DNA of 64,000 nucleotides from Miscanthus floridulus (lineage: Eukaryota; Streptophyta; Magnoliopsida; Poales; Poaceae): assembly GCF_019320115.1 (NCBI RefSeq), contig NC_089584.1, positions 99,373,792-99,437,791 of the forward strand. The letters are read 5' to 3'. The translations under genes and the position numbers were made by a program. This document shows, piece by piece, positions 30,988 through 40,600 of this stretch. The notes under the pieces were generated by a model, which made no database searches, was not told where the DNA came from, and worked only from the letters and a program-made list of their open reading frames with translations. The first letter of the stretch is position 1. Every line of letters begins with the position of its first letter.

Positions 30988-33207
30988 TCAAACACTTCTC
31001 ATAATTTCCTTTCTCTTTTGGGCACCAACATACTTAACCACAATCTTGCCATCCATGCCCCAACAACACATATAGTCACTAGCATAGCACCGTGGAAGTG
31101 GTGCTTGTGGCTTGAGGACATAGGATTGCTTTGTCTTGATTGTCTTGGTATTTGTAGGTTGAATCTTTGGAATGTATACCTTGTTGTTGGCCTTGCATAT
31201 AAGCTCATCAAGAGCAACGCCCTTGTTGAACTTCACACAAGGCACACCATTTATTATATTCCTTCCATTTGCCTTTCCATCATACCTATTGTAGCCAATG
31301 CCTTCCTTGATTGATGGGTGCCTTGATGACTTGTATATAGTCTTGTTAGATTGCTCTTGACACTTACACCCATTCTTCAATATCATCTCCAACCTATGAA
31401 TCTCCTTGTTTTTCTTCTCTAACTCAACAAGGTTAGTTGCATATGCATTTACATCAATTTTATAGCATCTTTTACAACCATCACTAGTGGAGACATTAGA
31501 GACTTTGGTTGCCTTAGGAGAAGTTGAAGTGCTAGCCCAAAGAGTACTATAGTTTAGCTCAAGATTTTGATATTTTTCTTTCAAGCTTGTGAGGCTTTCT
31601 TGAGCTATACGCTTTTCATTCTTAAGGCTAGCTATTTGATCATTAACCGAGGAATGTTCCTTAGTCAATTTCCCAATTGAGTCATTGGCTAAAGACAATT
31701 CAACGGTTAACTTCTCAACCTTCATCTTTTCCTCGGCGATAGATGCTTCAAGTGCAAGGTTTTTCTCTCTCTCTTGAGTAATTATATCTCCTTGCAACTC
31801 TAAGCATCTATCCCTCTTCTCTAATTTCTTCATTAGCATTTTTATTTTAGTGAATGCCTTTTTACCAAATTTCTTTATCATGGTTGCTTCAATTTCTTCT
31901 ATGTTATCATCACAACTATCATACTCATCACTAGAGGAAACGGGTGTAGTATGTACCTTCTCCCCTTTTGCCATGAGACAAGTTGGAGTGTAGTAGTCGT
32001 TGTCAATGAGGTTGGAGAAGAGCCTCGGTGGTGAAGATAGGTTGGCGAAGAGCTTTGGTGGTGAAGTTGAGTCGGGGAGGATCATGGTCGGTGAAGAAGA
32101 GTGGTGGATGGCGATGTTTGCGGCTCCCTTCTTCTTCTTCTCATCATCACTTGAGTTACTATCACTTGACTCCCATTCTTCCCCAATATGAGCTTCACCT
32201 CTCTTCTTGCTTTTGTTCTTCTTATCTTCATCCTTGTCATGCTTGTGCTTCTTTTTCTCATTAGGACAATCGGCTATGAAGTGACCAACTTGACCACATC
32301 CATAGCAAAATCTCTTTTTGAACCTTCTCTTACCATCACCATAGGTCTTGCGATTGCTTTTCTTCTTCATAAACTTTCTAAGATTTCTAATCACAAATGC
32401 AACCTCCGCATCGGAATCTTCTTCTCCACTTGAGGAATCATCCTTCACTTTCTTCTTCTTTTCTTGACTTGAAACTTGACTTTCATGTTGTTGAGTTGCT
32501 TTAAGGGCGACACTCTTGTTGAATCCCATTGCATTAGGATTTTGATTGTGAGCATTGATTGCATCTTCATCTAGACACTCATGATGCTTGAGCTTTGAAA
32601 GAACTTCTTGAGGTGTCATCTCATCATAACCGGGCCTTTCCATGATCACGGACGCTAGCATGTTGTTCTTGGCTCTATAGGTTCTCAACATCTTTCTAGC
32701 AACTTTGTTGTCATCCCATTCGTTGCTACCAAGAGCTCTTATGCGGTTGACCAATGCCATGAGCCTATCAAACATGGATTGTGTTGTTTCATTTTGCAAG
32801 AATACAAATCTTTCCAATTCACCATGAAGTAACTCTATGTTGCCTTTCCTCACACTTATATCTCCTTCAAATGATACTTTCAAAGTATCCCAAATTTGCT
32901 TTGCACTTTCCATTCCATTTACTTTTCTAAACTCATCTGGAGCTAAGCTTGACACAAGCAATGCTACGGCTTGTGCATTTTGATGAAGGTTGTGCACTTC
33001 TTCCGGAGTTATCTCTCTATCTTCATCGGTAGGAATCATCACACCAACATCCACAACTTCCCAAAGTCTTGCGGCTATTAGATGCATCTTCATCTTGTAA
33101 GACCAATCGGTGTATCTTGTTCCATCAAAGTGAGGTGGCTTGCCAATATTGACGGACGGAGTATGGAGTGTTGAATTTTTCATGATTTGTCCATAGTCAA
33201 AACTCAT
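30988..33207 (-). CDS. Gag of Sirevirus 2
   Basis: 739 codons from ATG 33207. The Gag domain opens with PPHFDGTRYTDWSYKMKMHL and contains IWDTLKVSFEGD. The zinc knuckle is CYGCGQVGHFIADC. A long Lys/Ser-rich linker and a coiled coil (near residues 470-570) follow, with a Cys-rich tail. The stop at 30988 is TGA; the same frame then stays open for another 22 codons to a TAA at 30919, so the stop may be a mutation. Start choice: the ATG overlaps the stop of the small upstream ORF in an ATGA. Forms virus-like particles that package the RNA (family knowledge). Confidence 0.85.
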   Translation of the reverse strand: MSFDYGQIMKNSTLHTPSVNIGKPPHFDGTRYTDWSYKMKMHLIAARLWEVVDVGVMIPTDEDREITPEEVHNLHQNAQAVALLVSSLAPDEFRKVNGMESAKQIWDTLKVSFEGDISVRKGNIELLHGELERFVFLQNETTQSMFDRLMALVNRIRALGSNEWDDNKVARKMLRTYRAKNNMLASVIMERPGYDEMTPQEVLSKLKHHECLDEDAINAHNQNPNAMGFNKSVALKATQQHESQVSSQEKKKKVKDDSSSGEEDSDAEVAFVIRNLRKFMKKKSNRKTYGDGKRRFKKRFCYGCGQVGHFIADCPNEKKKHKHDKDEDKKNKSKKRGEAHIGEEWESSDSNSSDDEKKKKGAANIAIHHSSSPTMILPDSTSPPKLFANLSSPPRLFSNLIDNDYYTPTCLMAKGEKVHTTPVSSSDEYDSCDDNIEEIEATMIKKFGKKAFTKIKMLMKKLEKRDRCLELQGDIITQEREKNLALEASIAEEKMKVEKLTVELSLANDSIGKLTKEHSSVNDQIASLKNEKRIAQESLTSLKEKYQNLELNYSTLWASTSTSPKATKVSNVSTSDGCKRCYKIDVNAYATNLVELEKKNKEIHRLEMILKNGCKCQEQSNKTIYKSSRHPSIKEGIGYNRYDGKANGRNIINGVPCVKFNKGVALDELICKANNKVYIPKIQPTNTKTIKTKQSYVLKPQAPLPRCYASDYMCCWGMDGKIVVKYVGAQKRKEIMRSV

Positions 33208-33461
33208 GTGTGAATATATACCTTTTCCATGAGCATGCTCACCGGCTCCAATATCACTAGCGGCATCTTGTCACTAATATCATTCTTGCCACTTATTGCA
33301 TCATCAACCTTCTTGCTTAATTCTTCCTTCAACTTGCTCATCTCATCTTGCATCTTTTTCATTTCATCTTGAAAGAGCTTGACTTGAGTACTCATCAACT
33401 CTTCAGCTATCTTCTTGGCCATTTCGACGGCAACAGCTTGCATCTTGTCGGTCTCCGACAT
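33204..33461 (-). CDS. Small coiled-coil ORF before gag in Sirevirus 2
   Basis: 85 codons, starting 40 bases from the primer site. The sequence is heptad-rich (KLFQDEMKKMQDEMSKLKEE), predicting a coiled coil of about 40 residues. Its stop overlaps the gag ATG as ATGA, in a different frame. A ribosome entering at the cap would meet this ORF first, so it may be translated or may restrict gag translation. No known family was recognised. It could be the remnant of a longer Gag N-terminus moved out of frame. Confidence 0.5.
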   Translation of the reverse strand: MSETDKMQAVAVEMAKKIAEELMSTQVKLFQDEMKKMQDEMSKLKEELSKKVDDAISGKNDISDKMPLVILEPVSMLMEKVYIHT

Positions 33462-33500
33462 TATTTCTTCTCACGTGGTGAAACACAAAGAGAAGACCTC

Positions 33501-33512
33501 GCTCCGATACCA
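33501..33512 (-). other. Primer-binding site of Sirevirus 2
   Basis: Minus strand TGGTATCGGAGC, one change from the initiator Met-tRNA complement, two bases inside the LTR. Confidence 0.88.
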
Positions 33513-33514
33513 AT

Positions 33515-35145
33515 TGAAAGGATCTAACAATGCCTAGAGGGGGGGTGAATAGGCGTATCTAAAAATTTACTGCAAACGCTAAGTTCAAATCTGTCAGCCA
33601 CTGTCGGAAGTCCCGACATTTGGGTCGGAACTCCCGACGTTGTCAGAAGTTCCGGCGCAAACGTCAGCAGTTCCGACGCCTATGTGAACTACAAAAGCAG
33701 TGCCAAATTTAACTTTGCGGATAAATAAACTTACAACCTCACTTCCTAGTGGTTTGGTGAAGATATTGGGTCACTCCCTTGACGCCGTAAAGCCTCCAAA
33801 CCGTAGATCGAGTCCAAACCCTAAAATGGAGATTTTGGAGACAAGGAGACAAACACAAACAAGTAATCTCAAGCAATCACAACAACAACAAGCACGCGGG
33901 ACACAAGGATTTATCCCGAGGTTCGGCAACCCCACAAAGGAGCTCCTACGTCCTCGTTGTTGAGGTGACCACTAAGGTCGGAGTCTTTTCCACCTCCTTG
34001 CCTCTCTCAAAGCGACCACAAAGGTCACTTGAGCTTTCCACTAAGAAATCGAAGGGTGATATAAACTTCCCAAGGCTCTTCCACAAGATGGAAGCTCTAG
34101 GGCAACGCCTAGCCGGCTAGGGGCAAAGCCCCAAGAGTAATAGACGCAAAATCAACCGGCTTGACGAAGAAATCAAGTGCTCAAGCTTTCCAAAGTGATG
34201 CTCTCACTTAATCCACTCTCCTTTTACTCAAAAACTAAGGGAATCGAAGATTGGAGCAAAGGGGGAAGGAGAGGGGTGCTTTAGTTGCTTGGGAGCTGTT
34301 CAGCACGAAGTGAGTCAACTGTAAAATGAGTCCGTAACGGTTAGAAGTGAAGAGAGGAGTATTTATACTCCGAGTGAAAATCCAACCGTTCAGATCTACG
34401 TCGGAAGTCCCGACGCAGATCCCGGGAGTTCCGACTACAACAGAAAACACTGTTCACATCGAGTCAGAAGTCCACGGGTGAAAGTCAGTGTCGGAACTCC
34501 CGGCAAACATCGGGACTTCCGACGGTCGGAACTCCCGACGATCGTCGGGACTTCCGACGTGCACAGTTAAACAAACAGCCAGCACTGCTGAGGCCAGGAC
34601 TCCCGGCTTGGGTCAGGTCAGTGTCGGAACTTCCGGCGGACGTCGGGACTTCCGACGGTCGGAACTCCCGGCGAATGTCGGGACTTCCGACGTGCACAGA
34701 CAGCGAGCAGTCAGAAGCACAGGTGCCGGGACTCCTGGCTTAGGTCGGGACTTCCGACTGTCGGGAGTTCCGACTTACGTCAGGACTTCCGACACCGAAA
34801 GTCACAGAAAAATATTCTATGTGCTCGTGAAGTGCTAGAGTGACACACTATTGATTTTATTTAAATGCTTGAGCACTCTATCTTCCTCAGACCAACTAAA
34901 CTTGCATCCCTCTTTATAGTGCGGCGGATCCTAAACTCAAAAACAAAATTAAAACCTTTGGAGATCGTTTTGAATTCGTCCGCCTTTACAACTTCAAGAA
35001 TTGAGGGATACCATTTCATTTTTATCAACTCTTTGAATCTTTCATGGGACTAATAGCTGCAACATATCTCATTAAGATCACATTAGTCCCTAATTTGGAT
35101 GTCATCAATACACCAAAACCCACATAGGGGGCAAATGCACTTTCA
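33515..35145 (-). repeat. 5' LTR of Sirevirus 2
   Basis: 1631 bp, nearly identical to 22513-24144. The same palindrome blocks lie at 33598-33682 and 34400-34796. A TATA motif on the minus strand is at about 34366-34374, predicting transcription start near 34340. Confidence 0.92.
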
Positions 35146-35214
35146 GAGACCAATGATAATCACCCTAGGTTTTGTAGGTCATTTTAAACATTCAATGGAG
35201 AGCTGGGAGATAAT
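35146..35214 (+). repeat. Tandem array unit F, right part and array end
   Basis: After Sirevirus 2 the unit resumes with gagaccaatgataatcacc and matches to agctgggaga at about 35214, after which similarity stops. This is the right boundary of the array. Confidence 0.8.
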
Positions 35215-35704
35215 AATTAGCCCATCATAAAAATTTCACCAATCAGACCATAGAAACTACAGCTATGAATTAATTACAGAAAAGCATAGATATAAAGCTA
35301 CAGCAAAAAAATTGTACTAAAGCATACCATATTATGTGTTCACTGTGTAGATATACTCATGTGAAGTCCAAAAAAATAGATTTTTATTTTATGATTTTTT
35401 GTGACTTACTATGATTTTTCAAAGATTCAGCCAAAAATAATAAATAAAAAGACAAAACTATCTTTGAAAACCGCTTATAACCGGTCGGGGAGGTAAAACG
35501 AACGGTTTTAAAAATTCAGGAGATGGTTCAAAGCATATTTTCATAAAAGTTAAGAGAGATAATATGGATTTTTTTTAGCACCTAGCTGGGCGTACCCAAA
35601 CCATGCATACCACGGCCCAATGCCAGATCGAACCCCTTGGTCCAGAGTAGCTGACGCCAACACTACATCGGTATATCCTCTCCCCTCGTTAAAAAGAAGA
35701 AGAA
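35215..35704. other. Intergenic, nothing recognised
   Basis: AT-rich DNA without recognisable gene or element ends. Confidence 0.4.
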
Positions 35705-36053
35705 GGCCTTGTTTTTGGCTTTGGTTTTTTTTTTTGTTTCAAAAGTCAAAAGCTTAATTAAAGGGGCTATTTTTTGAGGCTGTTTTTTTAGAAACAACTG
35801 TTTTTTCATAGTATATTTTTGAAAACTAGTTTGATCCTGCTTTTAGTTTTTTGCTTTCTACTTTTCAAAATTGGTGGAATAAAAAACTTTTCTATAGTTG
35901 TTTCAAGAGAGATAAAGATAGAAGGTATATTTTATACTTGTTTAACCAAACAGCTTTTAGCTTTTCTATAGTTTACAACCCACAACAGCTTTCCCACAGC
36001 TCACAGCCTATAGCAGTTTTTCCCTACAGCCACAGCTCAACTAAACACACCCT
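35705..36053. mobile_element. MITE-like repeat with ggccttgttt ends
   Basis: The left end ggccttgttttt and the right end ctaaacacaccc are roughly inverted. The inside is rich in ttttagctttt and cagctttccacagct, a common grass non-autonomous transposon pattern. The superfamily is not certain. Confidence 0.45.
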
Positions 36054-36063
36054 TAATTTATGC

Positions 36064-36325
36064 TTCTAAAGTTTATTTCCTATCTCATTGAATATTTGAT
36101 ATATATATATGGAGTATTAAATATAGACTAAAAATAACTAATTGTACAGTTTACGACTAATTTGCGAGACGAATCTTTTAAGCCTAATTAGTATGTGATT
36201 TGACAATGTGGTGCTACATTAACACATATGCTAATAACAGATTAATTAGGTTTAATAAATTTGTCTCACAAATTATCGATGAATTCTATAATTTATTTTT
36301 TTATTAATATTCAAACACCTCGTAC
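36064..36325. mobile_element. Degenerate grass MITE remnant
   Basis: The block has attaaatatagactaaaaat, ctaatttgcgagacgaatc, gtgctacat and attaattaggtttaataaa in order. This arrangement is familiar from an abundant grass MITE, with the two halves (ctaatttgcgagacga and tttgtctcacaaatta) in inverted orientation. It lies just upstream of the GC-rich 5' region of the phosphatase gene. Confidence 0.5.
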
Positions 36326-36417
36326 GACACATCATACGTACTAACGTGACACTTCGAAACTTTACAGCCTTACATTTAAAAAGGCAAGAAATAAAAATCG
36401 GGATGTAGCCAGAGAGC

Positions 36418-37619
36418 GTGAGTCCTCCCAACTCCAAGTCCCAACTCCCAGTCCAGATACCTCCTTCCCCAGGCAGCCGCGAAATGCCGAAATCCCCCTC
36501 GATCAGGACCAGACACGGTCATATTTCAACGGCCGCGTGCCCGCGTGCCCGAATATTTGGCCATTCTTCTACCGGCGGCGCCGCCGGTGATGGCCGGGCG
36601 GGGTCATCTGGCCCGGCAAAATTTTCGCATGCGTACAGCGCAGGGAAACTCCTGCCAGATGCGACTTTCTTTGCCCGGCGTGGACGGTTTCCTCTATGGC
36701 GTCGCATACTCGGTTTCTCTCATGGTATCAATAGCGCCATTGCACAAGCCAAGAGGAGGAGGCTAGAAAAGAGAAGGGCAAGGACCGAAGGAGAGACGGA
36801 GGAAGCAAAGGTTGCCATACGCTGGTACTTTATGTATTCGTATTTGTGGTATTGCTGTTTTTGTTTGCGCTTGCTGTCGATTCCTCATGGTTGTGTCATC
36901 TGCAGACTGCAGCCGCGCTGCGGGAGAAGAGGCCGGGGAGAGCACGCGGAGCCAAAGGGCCCAAGCATCTTGTGGAGTTGTCGTGATTAACTTCCACGCG
37001 AATTGCCAAGAGCCCAAGACGGCAAGACCTCGGCGGCGGCAGACTATCGAGCACGCGCTAGCGTCTCGGTGCCACCGGATAGATAGCTTTGTCCTCGTTT
37101 TGGTGGAACAGGTTGGCAATAATTAGTTTCCTGCTCTTCCTCTTGCTTCTTTAAACGGCTGCTTAATGTGCTTCCGTCTAGGCATTCTGGTTTTGATATG
37201 TTGCTCTGCTTCGTGCTTCCATCACAGACTCTTAATTGGTTAATGCTTCTGAACATGCCTCAGGAGTATTTGATGAATTGCATATCAATTATGAAGTTTT
37301 GGGTGAAATAATAAGTAATATACTTACTGCATCTAACAAGAATTTAGTTAAACTGCACAACTGTTTTCCCATGAATTAAAATTGCACTACTCTCTAGACG
37401 ATAATAAAGCCTTAGCTCTTGTCTGCTAGTTTATAGGAAAATAAAGGCACAAATAGCTCTTGTCTGCTAGTTTATAGTAGTCCTTAATACCTCTTAGATA
37501 TGAGGAAACTGAAATCCTTACAGTTGACAGTATACATGTTGTGTGTGACAAATCGTGTATTGAATTTCTAATTTATCAAGTGGATTTCGTAAATTTATTC
37601 AGTTGGTTAACAATTTCAG
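36418..37619 (+). promoter_or_regulatory. 5' region of the phosphatase gene: GC-rich leader and intron
   Basis: The GC-rich stretch 36420-37110 is followed by AT-rich sequence ending in an acceptor, caatttcag, at 37611-37619. This pattern suggests a non-coding first exon and an intron in the 5' UTR, with a possible donor at ggaacag/gttggc near 37110. No TATA box was fixed. An open frame of 190 codons at 36418 is not similar to anything recognised and is probably a composition effect. Confidence 0.5.
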
Positions 37620-37632
37620 GACTCAAGAGGCA

Positions 37633-40600
37633 ATGCCAGCACCAGCCCCACCAATTAGTCTGGGAGCTCCAACTCCCTATATAACATCTCATGGATCCAA
37701 AGTTGCACGCCTACACATGTATGACTGGATTGTGCTAGTTCTTCTAGCTGTATTGGATGGAGTTCTTAATATAATAGAGCCATTCCATCGCTTTGTCGGA
37801 TCAGAAATGATGACAGACCTCAGATACCCCATGAAGGACAATACAGTACCATTTTGGGCTGTGCCGGTAACATACTGTTCTCTTGTAGTGTTACCTTGTC
37901 AATTCCGATGAACCTCTTGAATACCTTTTCTTCAATCACACTTATTCAGATAATTGGTATCATTGGGCCTATCATTATCATAACAGCGATATACTTTAAG
38001 AAGAGAAATGTATATGATCTGCATCATGCCATACTAGGTACACCCACTTTCTTGCCTGATTCGTCGTGCTAGTTTATCCATTTATTACTTATTCTCAAAT
38101 CTAGCTTGTCCTGGCAGGTCTCCTATTTTCAGTGCTTATCACTGCTGTTTTAACTGATGCGATCAAGGATGGTGTTGGGCGACCACGCCCAGATTTCTTC
38201 TGGCGTTGCTTCCCTGATGGAATACCTGTAAGATTCATAACTTCTAGCCAGACCTTAATAATTACTCGCTTGAAGCCCTTGTGCAATTACATTGCATGTG
38301 AATTGTATAAGAGAGCTTATGAATTTACTTGGCCTTTAGGATTATAACAACTTTACTATAGGCGCCATATGCCATGGCGAGGCGAGTGTTATTAAAGAAG
38401 GTCATAAGAGCTTTCCAAGTGGTCATACTTCATGTAAGTGACATTATTCTTTACAAATATAGGGATTAGCCCCATGTTACTAGAATTAACGGTTTGGGAA
38501 ATGTCCTATTTTATGATTGCGCTAACTACCTTCTCAGCAGTTTAGTGAACATAATAATTGATGCCTCTTTTTCTAGGTTCCAATCTTTGTTTTAGCTACT
38601 GCTGAATATTTCTTAATCAGCTAATAGTATTGGACAAGATGTTTCATATGTTTTGTATACAATGTCTCTTTAATAGAGTTCTCAAGAAACAAATATATTG
38701 ATGTTTTTTCCATTTCTATCTGTCCATGTGATCCTCTTAGCCCTTTATGTCAAATATTGCATTCTTCTTTCACTCTTCCATTGAGTGTACAAATTAAAAG
38801 TTGAAGTCAGTCGACACAAAAGATTGCTGCTGCAAATGATAGTACGAATTATCTTGATAATATAAAAATGTGATGCTGATAATTTGCTGTATAAGCATAA
38901 TCTACATATATTGACAAAGTAGCCCATCAACCCGTGCTCTTGCATGGATATTAATTTTAATAAACATAAGTGTTACAAGTTTGTGGATAAATTTAGGACC
39001 TACGACTAATAAAAGTTGCTTATCTTTGTTATCCCTCGTTTATTCTCGTATTCTAAATCAATACTCGTATAGGTGCTTCGTAATCTTTATGTGATTGTGA
39101 TAAACTAAAATTACCAATTACTCTATATGTTTTTCTGTCCCCATTCATAGTCGTTGCCCTTTGGATTGCACTTCCATGCATATTTGACATGTGGTTAGTT
39201 AAATCCTTAGCTTGAGCTATGTGTTTAACATGGAAATCAATTATACTCATCGCTTCTTGCATACATGTATACGCGGTCTGCATTGTGACACACATTATGC
39301 AGTATACCTTGTGTTTGTTTTTTTATATCAACAATTGAAGAAGTGAGTAATGCCAAAGGTAAGTAATTTAGAAACAGATTTAGAAAGTTATTTTATATAT
39401 GAACTAGATTATTTCTCATAAGATGAAGATTTAGAGGGTTATTTTAGGTTATTTTTTCATAATGAAAGAAAAGAGGTGGATAATTTAGATATAGCTATAG
39501 GGGTTACTTTACACTATTTTTCACTATTTTTCAAGTCGCGGTCTCCTCGCATTGCACAGGCGAGGGTAAGGCTTGCCACTGACACCCTTCCCCAGACCCC
39601 GCACAGAGCGGGAGCTCTCTGCACTGGGTACGCCCTTTATAGGGGTTACTTTACACTATTTTTCAAAATGGTGGAGATGAGTAGTTATTTAGAAAACAAA
39701 ATAGATCCAATGTCTATTATTATCAATGATAATTGGAGTCTATAGAATTGATGGCTAGTTGTTTCTATTTTTTGTGAGAATTTCTAGGATTTATCTTATT
39801 TTCTAGCGTGTCTTGTAAGAATTAACATGGGGGTTCAAAAAGGAATAAGTAATTGGTAATAATAAGATTAACACTTGCTAGAAGAGACAGTAAAACAAAA
39901 GCTAAACTATCATTTCCACACATAGCCGGGGCCCTAGGACCGGTAGGCTCCATCTCCGCGTTAGTGGCTAGCTCAACCGCCGAGGACCCAATTGGTCTCC
40001 AGAGTCGTACTTCCCCTCAAGCTGTTTTGTACCAGTGTGTTGTGCGTCCTGTTCCTAGTAATTGTAAGATTAGCAGTTTATTTGTTTATACTTGGCTGCT
40101 CAATGTACTTTACTATTTCCGGCCCCACCTTGAAATATTATGGCATGCTAGTTCGCGTTGGTGGTAGTAATGCTGTTCCATTTGATTCCCTCAAGCCATA
40201 CAGTGGCCTCAATCTCGTTCTCAGTTCATATTTACCTGCTAACTGTTTCAAAATCTCATGGAGGTTCATTAACATTTCATAGCACAAGTTATTCTTCTCT
40301 CTCGAGTCATATGAGCTTTTCATTCCAGCTGTTATTGTTTGGTGGATTACTCAAAGATTTATGTTTATCTTAGGGTCTTTTGCTGGCCTTGGCTTCCTTT
40401 CATGGTATCTGGCTGGTAAAATCAAAGTATTCGATCGTAAAGGGCATGTTGCAAAACTATGCATTGTCCTTTCCCCTCTGCTTCTTGCAGCCTTAGTGGC
40501 AGTTTCTCGAGTTGATGACTATTGGCATCACTGGCAAGATGTATGTACTGGTGGATTACTTGGTAAGTCTTAAGTAATACCCCCTCCCATTCCCTCCACA

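Larger units (their letters stand above)
22513..35145 (-). mobile_element. Sirevirus 2: young, nearly complete element, minus strand
   Basis: 12.6-kb Copia element with both LTRs (33515-35145 and 22513-24144), primer site, a small ORF, gag, pol, an env-like ORF and several polypurine tracts. Target duplication gggac (22508-22512) and gagac (35146-35150), one change. The array sequence continues exactly across it (gggaccaatgatcatcac in intact units). By eye the LTRs differ at about ten bases plus one G-run length, all transitions. Gag, pol and the env-like ORF each keep long frames but contain a few in-frame stops, so this copy is not autonomous as it stands. Confidence 0.92.
38434..40373 (+). 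other. Fourth intron of the phosphatase gene
   Basis: 1940-bp GT-AG intron. It contains a SINE-like insertion (39524-39637) and a segment (39881-40060) with a counterpart at 49731-49889. Otherwise it is AT-rich. Confidence 0.8.

Noticed and set aside
36418..36990. 190-codon protein upstream of the phosphatase
   Set aside because: GC-rich, no recognised domain, lies where the non-coding first exon is expected.
37861..38072. Read-through of the phosphatase first intron as coding
   Set aside because: The frame ends after a few codons; using gtaaca as donor and ttcag as acceptor restores the conserved PAP2-family order.
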